From DATDAW01 sp036524675 (GTDB lineage Bacteria > Verrucomicrobiota > Verrucomicrobiia > Chthoniobacterales > DASVRZ01): a DNA stretch of 15,245 bases. Numbering within the stretch: the first letter of the stretch is position 1; each line of letters begins with the position of its first letter. The stretch covers positions 1 through 15,245 of the forward strand of contig DATDBU010000140.1 in NCBI GenBank assembly GCA_036524675.1. Direction: 5' to 3'. A model generated the notes under the pieces. That model ran no database searches. It saw nothing but the letters and a program-made list of their open reading frames with translations, and was not told where the DNA came from. Below, piece after piece: positions 1-7,361 of this stretch. The translations under genes were made by a program, and so were the position numbers.

Positions 1-549
1 ATAACCAAAGGATACCCGGCGCGTCTCGTCCAAATGAAGCGGCAATACGCGTTGGCGGTTTTCGAATTGACCTCCATCAAGGACACCCGCCACAACCAAA
101 TCACCGGGTGAACCGTCAGGATAACTCATTTGCACGGTCACCTTTTGTCCCTGCTGAACCAACTGGCGAGGGAATCCTCCCACTTGATTCGGCTCAACCG
201 TCACGTTCTTATCCCCAATGGTCAGCGTAGCCGTCGCTTTTGCAGCCACCGTCCCTTTCAGCGGCGTGGCCGGATTCGCACGTGCAGAGGGTGTCGCAGC
301 GCCATTTTCTTTATGCAATGCTTCCGCCTCAACCGCATCCACAATCATTCGTGACGGACCGGATGGGTTGGACGTAGAAGGCGCGCCAACAGCCGTGTCT
401 CCAGCAGGACGGCCCGTTTCGCCGGCTGTGGACAATGTCCTGGCTTTGGTTGCAATTTCACCCGATTTTCTACCTATGGTTAAAACGAGGAAAATGGCGG
501 TCACGCTGGCAAGCAGCACGGCAACAAAGAAGTAGGAACGTGATTTCAT
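1..549 (-). CDS. Membrane-anchored protein of unknown function, intact copy, 3' end outside window
   Basis: I do not recognise the family. The ATG at 549 opens a frame that stays open to the left edge (183 codons). Residues about 6-26 form one hydrophobic segment (FFVAVLLASV then AIFLVLTIG) followed by Arg/Lys, which reads as an N-terminal anchor with the rest exported. A low-complexity Ser/Ala/Pro/Gly linker follows. A compact beta-rich domain then starts near residue 85 (TATLTIGDKNVTVEPNQVGG) and contains QQGQKVTVQMSYPDGSPGDL, which could be an Ig-like or sandwich fold (inference). The paralogue at 13490-14140 shows that the protein should end about 37 residues beyond the window edge. This copy has AGA (Arg) where the paralogue has TGA, so it is the intact one. 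No convincing Shine-Dalgarno is visible. Confidence 0.75.
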   Translation of the reverse strand, partial: MKSRSYFFVAVLLASVTAIFLVLTIGRKSGEIATKARTLSTAGETGRPAGDTAVGAPSTSNPSGPSRMIVDAVEAEALHKENGAATPSARANPATPLKGTVAAKATATLTIGDKNVTVEPNQVGGFPRQLVQQGQKVTVQMSYPDGSPGDLVVAGVLDGGQFENRQRVLPLHLDETRRVSFGY

Positions 550-890
550 CTTTATAGTCTGAATGAAAGGTTTAGAATTCCCCAAGACCCTCTCGACTCA
601 ACGCGCGGCACGCGCCCTGCGTTTATTGATCCGCAAACTCTTTGTCGCGAAACGAGGAGAATGACAGCCTGCCATCACACCACGAAGATATAAGATGCTA
701 ACTCTACCGGGGAACTCCATAAAACATTTGCTAATGCCCAACAAAAACAAGCGGAGTGTGGGGTTAGACCTTCAAAACGTCAATCATAAATAATTTCTTA
801 TCTTCGTTTTTTTTGCTACTTTTCAGACCTTTGCGCGAGAGAGACTGCTGCAGGAAAGCGACTCACATCCTCGAGCGAATAAAACGGACT
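1..890. repeat. Direct repeat, copy A (gene plus about 340 bp upstream)
   Basis: This stretch matches about 13601-14479 in the same orientation. Similarity is weakest at the left edge (protein C-terminus). It is very high through the rest of the gene and through the non-coding region 550-760, where I see only a handful of differences. It fades after about 760 and ends abruptly after the shared AATAAAACGGACT at 890. No transposase lies inside the repeat. The non-coding part is conserved as well as the gene, so the unit was either copied recently or homogenised by recombination. Confidence 0.9.
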
Positions 891-973
891 AATTTACGCT
901 TCAAACCTCCTATACTGCGCGTGATCTTACACGGCACACACGCACACACACGGCTTGTTTTTGGGCGTACTGC
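891..973. other. Short intergenic stretch
   Basis: This lies between the end of direct repeat A and the stop codon of the hydrolase gene. It contains an alternating CA-rich run (CACACACGCACACACACGG, about 935-953). I see no convincing terminator or gene. Confidence 0.5.
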
Positions 974-2272
974 TCACTTGATCGCTTTTAGGATTGCGTA
1001 GGCCACCTGACGGTTGCGGACGTCGCCGTGGTCTTTGATGAATGCGCTCGCCTCAAGATTGAAGAGCTTGCCCGCGGAAAGCGCGTAATTGCCGCCGACA
1101 TCGAGCAATGCGGCTTTGACCACTTCGCCGGCCTCCATCTTCTGCGCGCCGTTGCGGCCGATGCCGCCGAAGACGTCGTTCTCGTCACCAAGTGCTGCCG
1201 CCTTCTGCCCAGACAGTCGCGAGGCGATCGGGTAAGCAACTCCCACGGCACGGTCATTCTTCGTGTGAGTGATGATGATGGGACCGTTCACACGCCGGCC
1301 ATCGACGACTTTGCGGAAGAAACCGTTCATGCTCCGGGAGAAACCGTTGTGGGAAAATGCCGCCTGGAGAAGCGTCATGCTCTTGATACGATCCGTCGTC
1401 GAATTCGCCGCGGCAGCAGTTACCAACCGTCCGCCGAAACTGTGCCCGACCAGGTGAATGCGCGGAATCGTCCGCGCCGCCTGGTCTATGAGAGGTGCCA
1501 CGCCCTTCCGGCCAACGGTCCCGGCCCGCTCTTTCATGACGTAGTAGGTCGTATAATTCAGCAGGTTCATCGCCGAGGCGTTGAAGCCGGAGAAAAACTC
1601 GGTAAGCCCGGCCGCACCTTCTGTCTGCGACGGCGCGCCGACGCCGATATAAGACGCGCCCCCTCCGGGAATGAGGTCATCGCCCAGGTCTTCTTCCGGC
1701 AATTTGAGCTCTTCCATGATCTCCCCGGCGTCAGCTTCGAAGAAAACTTCGGACGCATCGTCGCCGCTCGATTCGCCGGGGTCGAGCAGTGATCGGATTT
1801 TTTCAACGAACTCTTTGCGTGCCTCCGGGTCGGTCTCGAGGCTGTCGACGAGGTTTTTTGCGTCCTCGAGCTGCGCCGTTTCCGCCGCTTCGTTCAGGAT
1901 CGATTTCATCCATTCGAGCTTTTCTTTCACCGCATTGGCGCTTTCTCCATTTTCCTCTCCGCCGATACTTGCGCCGCCGTTTGCGACAGCGCCATTGCCT
2001 TCCACAGCAACGCGCTCATCGAATTTTTTCGAGGGCCATAACACGCCGACGATCGCCATCTTGCGATCACCAAGCCCTGCATTCCGGCTGACCTCGGCAA
2101 AGTTGGTGAACAACTCGGTATAAAGGCCGCGTGCCTCAGCGTCGTCATTGTTCCAGCCGTGGGAGACAATGAAGAGATCGGTCGTGCCGGCCGGGATCTG
2201 CACGGCATTTTGAGCCGTGCCATGCTTGTCGAATCGCGCTTCGACGAATGGGATTCCTGCGATGTCTGACAT
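974..2272 (-). CDS. Alpha/beta hydrolase, second gene of a peptidase-hydrolase pair
   Basis: This 432-residue serine hydrolase has no signal peptide or membrane segment. Strand beta-3 and the oxyanion region are visible as LFIVSHGW (residues 33-40). The nucleophile elbow is HLVGHSFGG, with Ser278. Asp340 (THTKND) and His415 (FIKDHGD) are good candidates for the rest of the triad (inference from position). Between the oxyanion loop and the nucleophile, residues about 85-220 form an unusual long acidic helical insertion rich in Glu/Asp and Gly, probably a lid or partner-binding region. Substrate is unknown; esterase, lipase or amidase are all possible. The ATG lies 25 bp after the stop of the S8 peptidase gene, so the two are almost certainly co-transcribed. 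Confidence 0.85.
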   Translation of the reverse strand: MSDIAGIPFVEARFDKHGTAQNAVQIPAGTTDLFIVSHGWNNDDAEARGLYTELFTNFAEVSRNAGLGDRKMAIVGVLWPSKKFDERVAVEGNGAVANGGASIGGEENGESANAVKEKLEWMKSILNEAAETAQLEDAKNLVDSLETDPEARKEFVEKIRSLLDPGESSGDDASEVFFEADAGEIMEELKLPEEDLGDDLIPGGGASYIGVGAPSQTEGAAGLTEFFSGFNASAMNLLNYTTYYVMKERAGTVGRKGVAPLIDQAARTIPRIHLVGHSFGGRLVTAAAANSTTDRIKSMTLLQAAFSHNGFSRSMNGFFRKVVDGRRVNGPIIITHTKNDRAVGVAYPIASRLSGQKAAALGDENDVFGGIGRNGAQKMEAGEVVKAALLDVGGNYALSAGKLFNLEASAFIKDHGDVRNRQVAYAILKAIK

Positions 2273-2297
2273 ATTTTTCTTGGGGGGTTTGGGTTCT

Positions 2298-4256
2298 TTA
2301 AACGGACTGGATGGCCCGCATCAAATCGACGAGACCGGCTCCCTGGAAATACCGATCGCGATTCAGATCGGTCGCGCTCGAGACGAAAATGCTTTTCACC
2401 TTTTCCGGCCGCCCGATGAACTCGCTGCGCACAGATAGAAACGCCGCGATCACGCCGCTCACGTGCGGGGCGGCCATGCTCGTGCCGCTGGTTTCGACGT
2501 ATTCGCACGGTTCCGTGCCCGCGCCGTCAGCCTTGAGCTTGCTATCCCGTGCGGCGCACGAGACGATTTTTTCGCCTGGAGCAACGAGGTCGGGCTTGAG
2601 CCGGCCATCGCCAGTCGGGCCTTTCGAGGAAAAATAGGAAACGCCGTAAACATGCGGCATGTCGCGATGCGTCGAGCCGACGGTGATCGCCAGATCGGCG
2701 TTACCGGGATCGTTGATGGTCACATCCATGCCGGCGCTGGTGCTGCCGATCGAGGACTTGAACGAACCGTAGCCCGTATTGCCTGCCGCCACGACGACGA
2801 CCACACCCGACTTCACCAACCGATCGACCTCCACACAGAGCGGGCTCTGCCCGCAGGCGAACCATTCAGGCTCGAAATTGTATCCGAGGCTCATGTTGAC
2901 CCCATGAATGAGCAGGCGGCGACCGTACCCGTTGAGCTCCTGGATGTGTGCGATCGCGGCGATCAAATTGCTAACTGCCCCTTTGCCAAACCGGTCGAGG
3001 ACTTTGAGGCTGACGAGGCGGCATTTTGGCGACATGCCGCTAATCTGCTTGAGCGGTTCGCCCTGCATGACAATAGCGCCGTTCTCCTGCCGGTAGCGAA
3101 CCACGGCGCGGAGCTTTCCCGGATCGGGCGATACACCTGACGCCTGCGGCTCTGCCACCTGCTCGCCGGCGATGATTCCGGCAACATGCGTTCCATGGCC
3201 ATTCTCGTCCACAAGCGGCCTTTCATCCGGCTCCATGTCAGCAGTGAAATCTCGGTGCCACTCGGGATTCACAGCCGCGATGTTTTCGTATTTCGCAAAG
3301 TGCGGATGATCGCCGTGGATGCCGGAATCCATCACCGCCCAGGTGATCCCAGCGCCCGATGCAGAAAAAGCCCGTTGCGCCGCATCCGCTTTTACCGTCG
3401 CGATGGACTTGGTGATCAGCCCGCTGACTTCAAAGTCAGGCCAGACACGAAAAATCGCGCGATATTGCGTCGAATCCACGGTTCGCCCGAGGCGTGCCGA
3501 TTCCCGCCCGGCCGCCGCTCGAGCATTTTCGGCGTCGAGCGCCACGAGCTTCTGCAACACCCTGGCTTCGAGCCGCGCAAACAGATATTGCTGGCTCGTT
3601 TCGCTTTTGCGGAGTTTGACCCCCTGTTCGTCATCATCCGCCGCACCGATCTGTTCCTTGGCTAGTTCAATGTGAACCTTTACCCATTCGCGGGCCCCTT
3701 TTCGGCCTGCATCGTATTCGTCTTCGGAAGGTCGCGTCTTTGGCTGCCCTCCGGGGTATTCGAGATTGAGATCGATAATGAGCTCATAAAGCGTCGGCCA
3801 AATAAACGCGATGGCGCGCGGCTCAGGCGGTGTTGTAAGGGCAGCCTGTTCATCGAGCGCGACCATCTCGCGGCGAACCCTGCGATCCAGCTGCGCAAAC
3901 AGGAAATCGCCCAACGGGCCCCTGTCAGAAGGCGTCTCGAGCACCTGACGGCTGGCATCCACACGAGAAAGCTGGGCCGCCTTCTCCAGGAGAGCTGCGA
4001 CCCTGTCTCGAGCCGCACCCGTTTCACCGGGATAATCCGGCCTTAGGAAAATCACGGTATCGAAGCCTTCGCGCAAGGCAGGGACGAGACCCGGAGCGGG
4101 CCTGGGATCCTTCGGCAACAACCCGGCGCCGACGAGCGCTTCGTGTTCTTTCCGCATTTCGTCGAGCAGCGGCAATGCGATCACGGTCTTGTCCAACACA
4201 AGCGGATCGAATGCTTTCACCGGACCTGTTTCACCTGGAGGAACGAAGGTAGGCAT
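2298..4256 (-). CDS. S8 family subtilisin-like serine peptidase with long N-terminal domain
   Basis: This 652-residue protein has a clear C-terminal subtilase domain. Catalytic Asp310 is in WAVMDSGIHGDHP, His354 in NGHGTHVAGI, the oxyanion Asn493 in VVAAGNTG, and Ser593 in SGTSMAAPHVSG. There is no signal peptide, which is unusual for subtilases and suggests a cytoplasmic enzyme. Residues 1-300 are not a standard inhibitor propeptide. They contain two similar helical modules, one with FLFAQLDRRVRREMVALDEQ (about 118-137) and one with YLFARLEARVLQKLVALDAE (about 224-243). Each is linked to an I-F-x-W-P type segment (IAFIWP about 149, IFRVWPDF about 268). The region may sense a partner or cap the active site. 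It is the first gene of the pair with the hydrolase. Family call is firm; the biological role is unknown. Confidence 0.93.
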   Translation of the reverse strand: MPTFVPPGETGPVKAFDPLVLDKTVIALPLLDEMRKEHEALVGAGLLPKDPRPAPGLVPALREGFDTVIFLRPDYPGETGAARDRVAALLEKAAQLSRVDASRQVLETPSDRGPLGDFLFAQLDRRVRREMVALDEQAALTTPPEPRAIAFIWPTLYELIIDLNLEYPGGQPKTRPSEDEYDAGRKGAREWVKVHIELAKEQIGAADDDEQGVKLRKSETSQQYLFARLEARVLQKLVALDAENARAAAGRESARLGRTVDSTQYRAIFRVWPDFEVSGLITKSIATVKADAAQRAFSASGAGITWAVMDSGIHGDHPHFAKYENIAAVNPEWHRDFTADMEPDERPLVDENGHGTHVAGIIAGEQVAEPQASGVSPDPGKLRAVVRYRQENGAIVMQGEPLKQISGMSPKCRLVSLKVLDRFGKGAVSNLIAAIAHIQELNGYGRRLLIHGVNMSLGYNFEPEWFACGQSPLCVEVDRLVKSGVVVVVAAGNTGYGSFKSSIGSTSAGMDVTINDPGNADLAITVGSTHRDMPHVYGVSYFSSKGPTGDGRLKPDLVAPGEKIVSCAARDSKLKADGAGTEPCEYVETSGTSMAAPHVSGVIAAFLSVRSEFIGRPEKVKSIFVSSATDLNRDRYFQGAGLVDLMRAIQSV

Positions 4257-4545
4257 CGAAGTGGCAGGAGAATCTTATTCGATTTATCTGCTGAGGAAAG
4301 CGTGGAATCCTCTGGGACGCGCGCACAACGCGACAGCCCATACCTCGGCTTCCCTCCGTCGACAGGTTTTGTGGAGATTCCTGGCATTACGAATGGCTAG
4401 CCGTCCGGGTGTGGCATGGGGGATTTTGAGCTGGCGACGACTACCTGGCTTCTGTTCGCCGATAGGAGAAAGGAGAAAGCCAACTCCAATAACCACGACT
4501 AAAATCGAGGCTCCGCTTCATTTCGCTCGATGCTAACCCTGTGTC
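4257..4545. other. Intergenic region between the array end and the peptidase gene
   Basis: No gene with recognisable features is visible in this stretch of about 290 bp. It must hold the promoter of the peptidase-hydrolase pair, but I cannot pick out a convincing -35/-10 pair or a Shine-Dalgarno before the ATG at 4256. The only clear structure is the hairpin at 4504-4531. Confidence 0.5.
4500..4531 (-). terminator. Possible weak intrinsic terminator at the end of the cassette array
   Basis: On the minus strand ATCGAG pairs with CTCGAT across a loop of 16 nt that contains a further GC pair, and the second arm runs straight into TTTTAG. It lies 16 bp beyond the last cassette gene, where read-through from the array would need to stop. 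The stem is short and the U-run brief, so it may not terminate well. Confidence 0.3.
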
Positions 4546-4552
4546 GTTAGGC
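4531..4552 (-). repeat. Truncated attC-like site after the MBL-fold cassette
   Basis: The core heptamer GCCTAAC (4546-4552, minus strand) contains the TAA stop of the gene. It is followed only 8 nt later by GTTAGCA, giving a short inverted repeat CTAAC/GTTAG. A full attC is normally 57 bp or more, so the internal L boxes appear to have been lost. The second heptamer deviates from GTTRRRY. Confidence 0.4.
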
Positions 4553-5272
4553 CTTGTCGAAATATTCCTTGATCACTCCGGCCAAGTCGGTGAGCGGTTT
4601 GCTGCTCTCACCGATATAGGACGAACCGTGCATCACCGCCAGTGTCTCCGGGTTAAGCTCGGCCAGCGAGCGCAGGACGCCTTCGGTCTGGCGCGTATAA
4701 GGCATGTAGCCGGCCAACGGTCCTTGCTGCAATTGTTGCATTGCTTTCCGCGTCGGCTCAATCAGGTCAGACGTAGTGATCGGTTCCACATTGCCGAAGT
4801 GATGAAAGAGGTCGGAACAGAATAACGTCTTGCGCGTTTCCTCGAATAGTACACCCGCGTCCCACCCGTGCGGAATGTGTGGCGACGGATAGAATCGATA
4901 GCGATACTTACCCGTGTTCAGGACATCGTCAGGCGTCATGCCGCGCGCGGGTCGGATGGAAAAATCGTCCACGCTAACGAGCTTGCCGACGAGCGTGCAC
5001 ACCGGTTGAGCTTGGGGCGCGAGCTGCAGCCAATCGTTGAGCGCGCCGCATTCGTCGGATTCGAAGTGACTCCAAGCGATGTGCCGGAGTTTGGCGGGAT
5101 CAATTAGCTTGGTCACAGCCTCGCGTAAGGCAGGAAACATCGCCTTTAATCCGGCGTGAAACAGCAGCGGTTCCTCGTCGCGCACGAGGAAATGATTGAA
5201 CTGCATGTCGAAATCCGGGACGTAAACGGAGAGGCGAAAGAGGTCGGGGGCGATTTCGTCGATGGTAGTCAT
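4547..5272 (-). CDS. MBL-fold di-iron protein, FprA/ODP-like
   Basis: This 241-residue protein has the metal ligands of the flavodiiron/oxygen-binding di-iron branch of the metallo-beta-lactamase fold. His69, Glu71 and Asp73 lie in SHFESDECG, which has Glu in place of the second His of classical MBLs. A further ligand is His132 or His135 in SPHIPHGWDAG, followed by Asp154 (LFCSDLF) and His215 (VMHGSSYIG). There is no C-terminal flavodoxin domain, so it resembles stand-alone ODP-type proteins that bind O2 or act in oxygen sensing; a redox partner would have to be supplied separately. The stop codon lies inside the core heptamer GCCTAAC. The ATG is about 58 nt downstream of the preceding core-like site, a longer leader than in neighbouring cassettes. 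Confidence 0.85.
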   Translation of the reverse strand: MTTIDEIAPDLFRLSVYVPDFDMQFNHFLVRDEEPLLFHAGLKAMFPALREAVTKLIDPAKLRHIAWSHFESDECGALNDWLQLAPQAQPVCTLVGKLVSVDDFSIRPARGMTPDDVLNTGKYRYRFYPSPHIPHGWDAGVLFEETRKTLFCSDLFHHFGNVEPITTSDLIEPTRKAMQQLQQGPLAGYMPYTRQTEGVLRSLAELNPETLAVMHGSSYIGESSKPLTDLAGVIKEYFDKA

Positions 5273-5330
5273 GGTTCAAGGGTAGGCGGTGTTGAATGAA
5301 TCGATGAAGGATATTGGTCGCATCGGGTGG

Positions 5331-5361
5331 CCCTAACCCATGCTCGCGCGCCCTGTTAGGT
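5331..5361 (-). repeat. Short attC-like site after the 4-TM cassette
   Basis: On the minus strand ACCTAAC (5355-5361) contains the stop codon of the upstream gene. GTTAGGG follows after 17 nt, so CCTAAC pairs with GTTAGG around a GC-rich loop. At 31 bp it is shorter than typical attC sites. The right core has G instead of a pyrimidine at its last position. Confidence 0.45.
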
Positions 5362-5781
5362 GTCATAAGATCCTGGCAACAAACAAAAACTACCGGCAGC
5401 TACTGCTGCCAGCAACCAAAGATATACACCGAAGGCAACGCGCTCGAAACTCCATATTGTCCAAGCCATCGAGGACAGGCCACAAACAAAGATCACACAA
5501 AAAGTGTAGCGTAAAGCTCGCTGACGAAAACGGCCCATCGCCACAACGAGCGGCAAAATGACGAACGCAGCATGTGCGGGCAGAAGCGGAACAACAAGAG
5601 CCTCTCGCGCTGAGTGTGTGACTGCGCTCCGCACGGTCAACGTTTGCCACGCCACAGCGGCAAATCCCGGCAACATCGTAACTGTACCATCGCCCTTAAT
5701 GGAGTCCACGAATCCAGGACTGACCAAAAAGCCGGCAAAAGCCAGCACGGCAACAGCGAGTAGAACCTGTGGCGCACGCAT
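5356..5781 (-). CDS. Small 4-TM membrane protein, cassette-encoded, unknown function
   Basis: This is a 141-residue hydrophobic protein with four predicted membrane helices: residues about 5-22 (VLLAVAVLAFAGFLV), 63-82 (VVPLLPAHAAFVILPLVVAM), 92-110 (YTFCVIFVCGLSSMAWTIW) and 115-136. No family motif is recognised. The gene is fitted exactly between two core sites. GTTAGGT lies only 3 nt upstream of the ATG, so the AGG of the core site appears to be its only ribosome-binding sequence, and the TAA stop is inside ACCTAAC. Both ends therefore carry the 11-base inverted match GTTAGGTGTCA / TGACACCTAAC. This tight packing is the best single example of cassette organisation in the window. Confidence 0.75.
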   Translation of the reverse strand: MRAPQVLLAVAVLAFAGFLVSPGFVDSIKGDGTVTMLPGFAAVAWQTLTVRSAVTHSAREALVVPLLPAHAAFVILPLVVAMGRFRQRALRYTFCVIFVCGLSSMAWTIWSFERVAFGVYLWLLAAVAAGSFCLLPGSYDT

Positions 5782-5784
5782 GAC

Positions 5785-5866
5785 ACCTAACGACGGCCCA
5801 AGCTCACCGATGGCGGGCGGGAGACGCGTCGATTGCGCGATGCGACGTTCGCTCAGTTTGTTGGTC
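5785..5866 (-). repeat. attC-like recombination site after the DUF2314 cassette
   Basis: The site is 82 bp on the minus strand. The left core GACCAAC (5860-5866) overlaps the TGA stop of the DUF2314 gene, and the right core is GTTAGGT (5785-5791). In between, CGTCG and CGACG form a stem and the flanks are GC-rich. The left core departs from RYYYAAC at its second base, while the right core is canonical. Confidence 0.5.
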
Positions 5867-6485
5867 AGGTCGCATCGATAAGTTGAGCCTTCTGCTTCTT
5901 CATTTTAGGACTGAGCTTCTTTCCACGGTTTTCGTGGTAGCGAAACAGCGCGATCAAGCTGTGAGCTCCCTTGATCCGACCGTCCGGGTGCAGGATCTGC
6001 CAATCCTCAACGTCGGTCATCGGAACGTCTCGCCTCCCGTCGGCGGGCTGCTGGTCGTCAAAGGGAGCATTGGCCAACGAGACGTTAAAGCGATCGTCGC
6101 GGAACGAGTGCACGTAAGACCAAATGTGCTCGATAAGCCCTTGGGGGGTCTTCAGTGGGAACTTGACGAACGCGCCATCGACATTCTTGTCCACCTGCTC
6201 CAAAAAATACGGCATCGTCTCGCGCGCCGCTGCGACCGACCGCTCTAGTTCGGAACATTTGAGGTCGGGTGGTGTAATCTCCTCAATTCCTTTACCCTCA
6301 TAACGGAGCCACCGCCAGCCGACCACCATGCAAGCAATGGGAACGAAAAGCTGAAATACGCTCCGAAAACCGCTCTTGAATTCAGGGGTCGGCCAGAACT
6401 GGTTGTAGATAAACCAGCTTGACAGTCCGAGTCCGACTAGAAAGGCGACGGAGCCAAATGCTCTTTTCGCGATGATGTTCAGCAT
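5865..6485 (-). CDS. DUF2314 domain membrane protein, cassette-encoded
   Basis: This 206-residue protein has two N-terminal membrane helices (about 12-29 and 43-60). A soluble domain at about 84-185 matches the DUF2314 (YegJ-like) pattern: AARETMPYFLEQV, then a charged segment ending in EHIWSYV, RFNVSLANAP, DVPMTDVEDWQI and GRIKGAHSLIALFRY. The function of DUF2314 is not established. The C-terminus is strongly basic (KKLSPKMKKQKAQ). The ATG lies 16 nt after the core heptamer GTTAGGC, and the stop overlaps the left core of the next attC-like site, so it is a complete cassette. Confidence 0.8.
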   Translation of the reverse strand: MLNIIAKRAFGSVAFLVGLGLSSWFIYNQFWPTPEFKSGFRSVFQLFVPIACMVVGWRWLRYEGKGIEEITPPDLKCSELERSVAAARETMPYFLEQVDKNVDGAFVKFPLKTPQGLIEHIWSYVHSFRDDRFNVSLANAPFDDQQPADGRRDVPMTDVEDWQILHPDGRIKGAHSLIALFRYHENRGKKLSPKMKKQKAQLIDAT

Positions 6486-6501
6486 AGAGAGCGGTGAACG
6501 C

Positions 6502-6544
6502 GCCTAACAGGTGGAACATTAACAGAAATGTCGGCTTGTTGGCC
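6502..6544 (-). repeat. attC-like site upstream of the DUF2314 cassette
   Basis: The right core GTTAGGC (6502-6508) is canonical. GGCCAAC (6538-6544) is the likely left core, with one departure from RYYYAAC. An inner stem ACATT/AATGT lies between them. An alternative longer pairing, AGGTGG/CCACCT, reaches 6549. The gene that should precede this site has been replaced by IS110 debris. Confidence 0.5.
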
Positions 6545-7304
6545 ACCTGCTTTTATATCCAACATCCTTGCGCGCGATCCAAGCTTTTTCACTGGGACAT
6601 GAGGGCTAACACGCTTAGGAAACACTGATTAATTCCGGTGAAGAGAATTCAACCGCGACTACCCAGCGGGGCGGCGGTTCGCTGATGGTATGTGGGGATT
6701 GTTGAAGTTGCCGAAGCCCGATGACTGGGCGAAATGACAATCCGATGGAAGGGTATCCCGCCGTCTGAGCGCCTACCGTAAATTTGAGCCCGTGCGCTGC
6801 CATGGAGTCACTCCCTGCTTTCGCTGACTGGGCCATACGCGGATACACCATCGCGGAGCGGATGGGACCGGAGCAAAATGGCTCCGGGCAGCCGGCTCCG
6901 AATGCCTGCTTGCAAACGGTCTCCCGCCATTACGGTCTCGCGCTGCGGACTCATGACGAACCAAATACCTATGAAATCACCGCCAGCAATACAATCGCAA
7001 ATACCGCCAAATCCGGACCGCGTCGTCGGTCTGGACATTCATCCCGACACCTTCGCCGCAGTTATCCTGGAACCATCCGCTGCTTGTCTCCCAATCTGGG
7101 ACGCGGAGATCGGACTTTGGCGCAGTTGGCCGCCTCATCTCTGTCCCTGTGCCTCGTATGCGATTCTTGTTCATCGGTGCAGCGTTTTGCCTGCGGCTTC
7201 CTTCAGACTCCATCTCGCGACGGACGCCCTTGCCTTCGGCTAACACTTCCCCTTACCGGGTGTGCAGGGGACTTTAACCCCCAAGTACGTGCGCCCTGCG
7301 GGGC
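6545..7304. other. Gene-less region with IS110 debris and hairpins
   Basis: No complete gene is supported here on either strand. Positions 6610-6970 are non-coding and contain a GGAGC/GCTCC hairpin near 6870-6885. They may be the left-end leader of the IS110 remnant that starts at 6971. After about 7080 the transposase similarity stops. The stretch 7180-7304 contains two strong hairpins, GGGG/CCCC around GACTTTAAC (about 7267-7281) and GTGCGCC/GGCGCAC (about 7289-7308). I do not recognise that element. Confidence 0.5.
6971..7075 (+). pseudogene. IS110-family transposase remnant, N-terminal fragment
   Basis: An ATG at 6971 opens a frame reading DRVVGLDIHPDTFAAVILE. This is the start of the DEDD RuvC-like catalytic domain of IS110 transposases, with the first catalytic Asp in GLDIHPD. 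After about 35 codons the frame continues without any family similarity and reaches a stop at 7241-7243. The E, D and D motifs and the whole C-terminal domain are missing. It is a different sequence from the full-length transposase at 7946-9280 (GLDIHPDTF versus GLDVHKESI), so it is an independent insertion. Confidence 0.6.
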
Positions 7305-7361
7305 GCACCAACCGCGGTTGTATTTGCCGGCTTCGCGGCAATACACCCTTTATAGTTAGGC
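7305..7361 (-). repeat. attC-like site after the PH-like cassette (family 1)
   Basis: The site is 57 bp. The left core GCCTAAC (7355-7361) contains the TAA stop of the gene, and the right core is GTTGGTGC (7305-7312), which departs from GTTRRRY. Between them GTATTGCCG pairs with CGGCAAATAC, leaving one extra-helical base and a short loop, which is the layout expected of the folded bottom strand of an attC. Eighteen bases around the loop (AGGGTGTATTGCCGCGAA, minus strand) recur exactly in the site at 12053-12126. Confidence 0.65.

Noticed and set aside
1028..1792. Long plus-strand ORF opposite the hydrolase gene
   Set aside because: It lies wholly antisense to a gene with clear catalytic motifs, and its product is Arg-rich without any motif.
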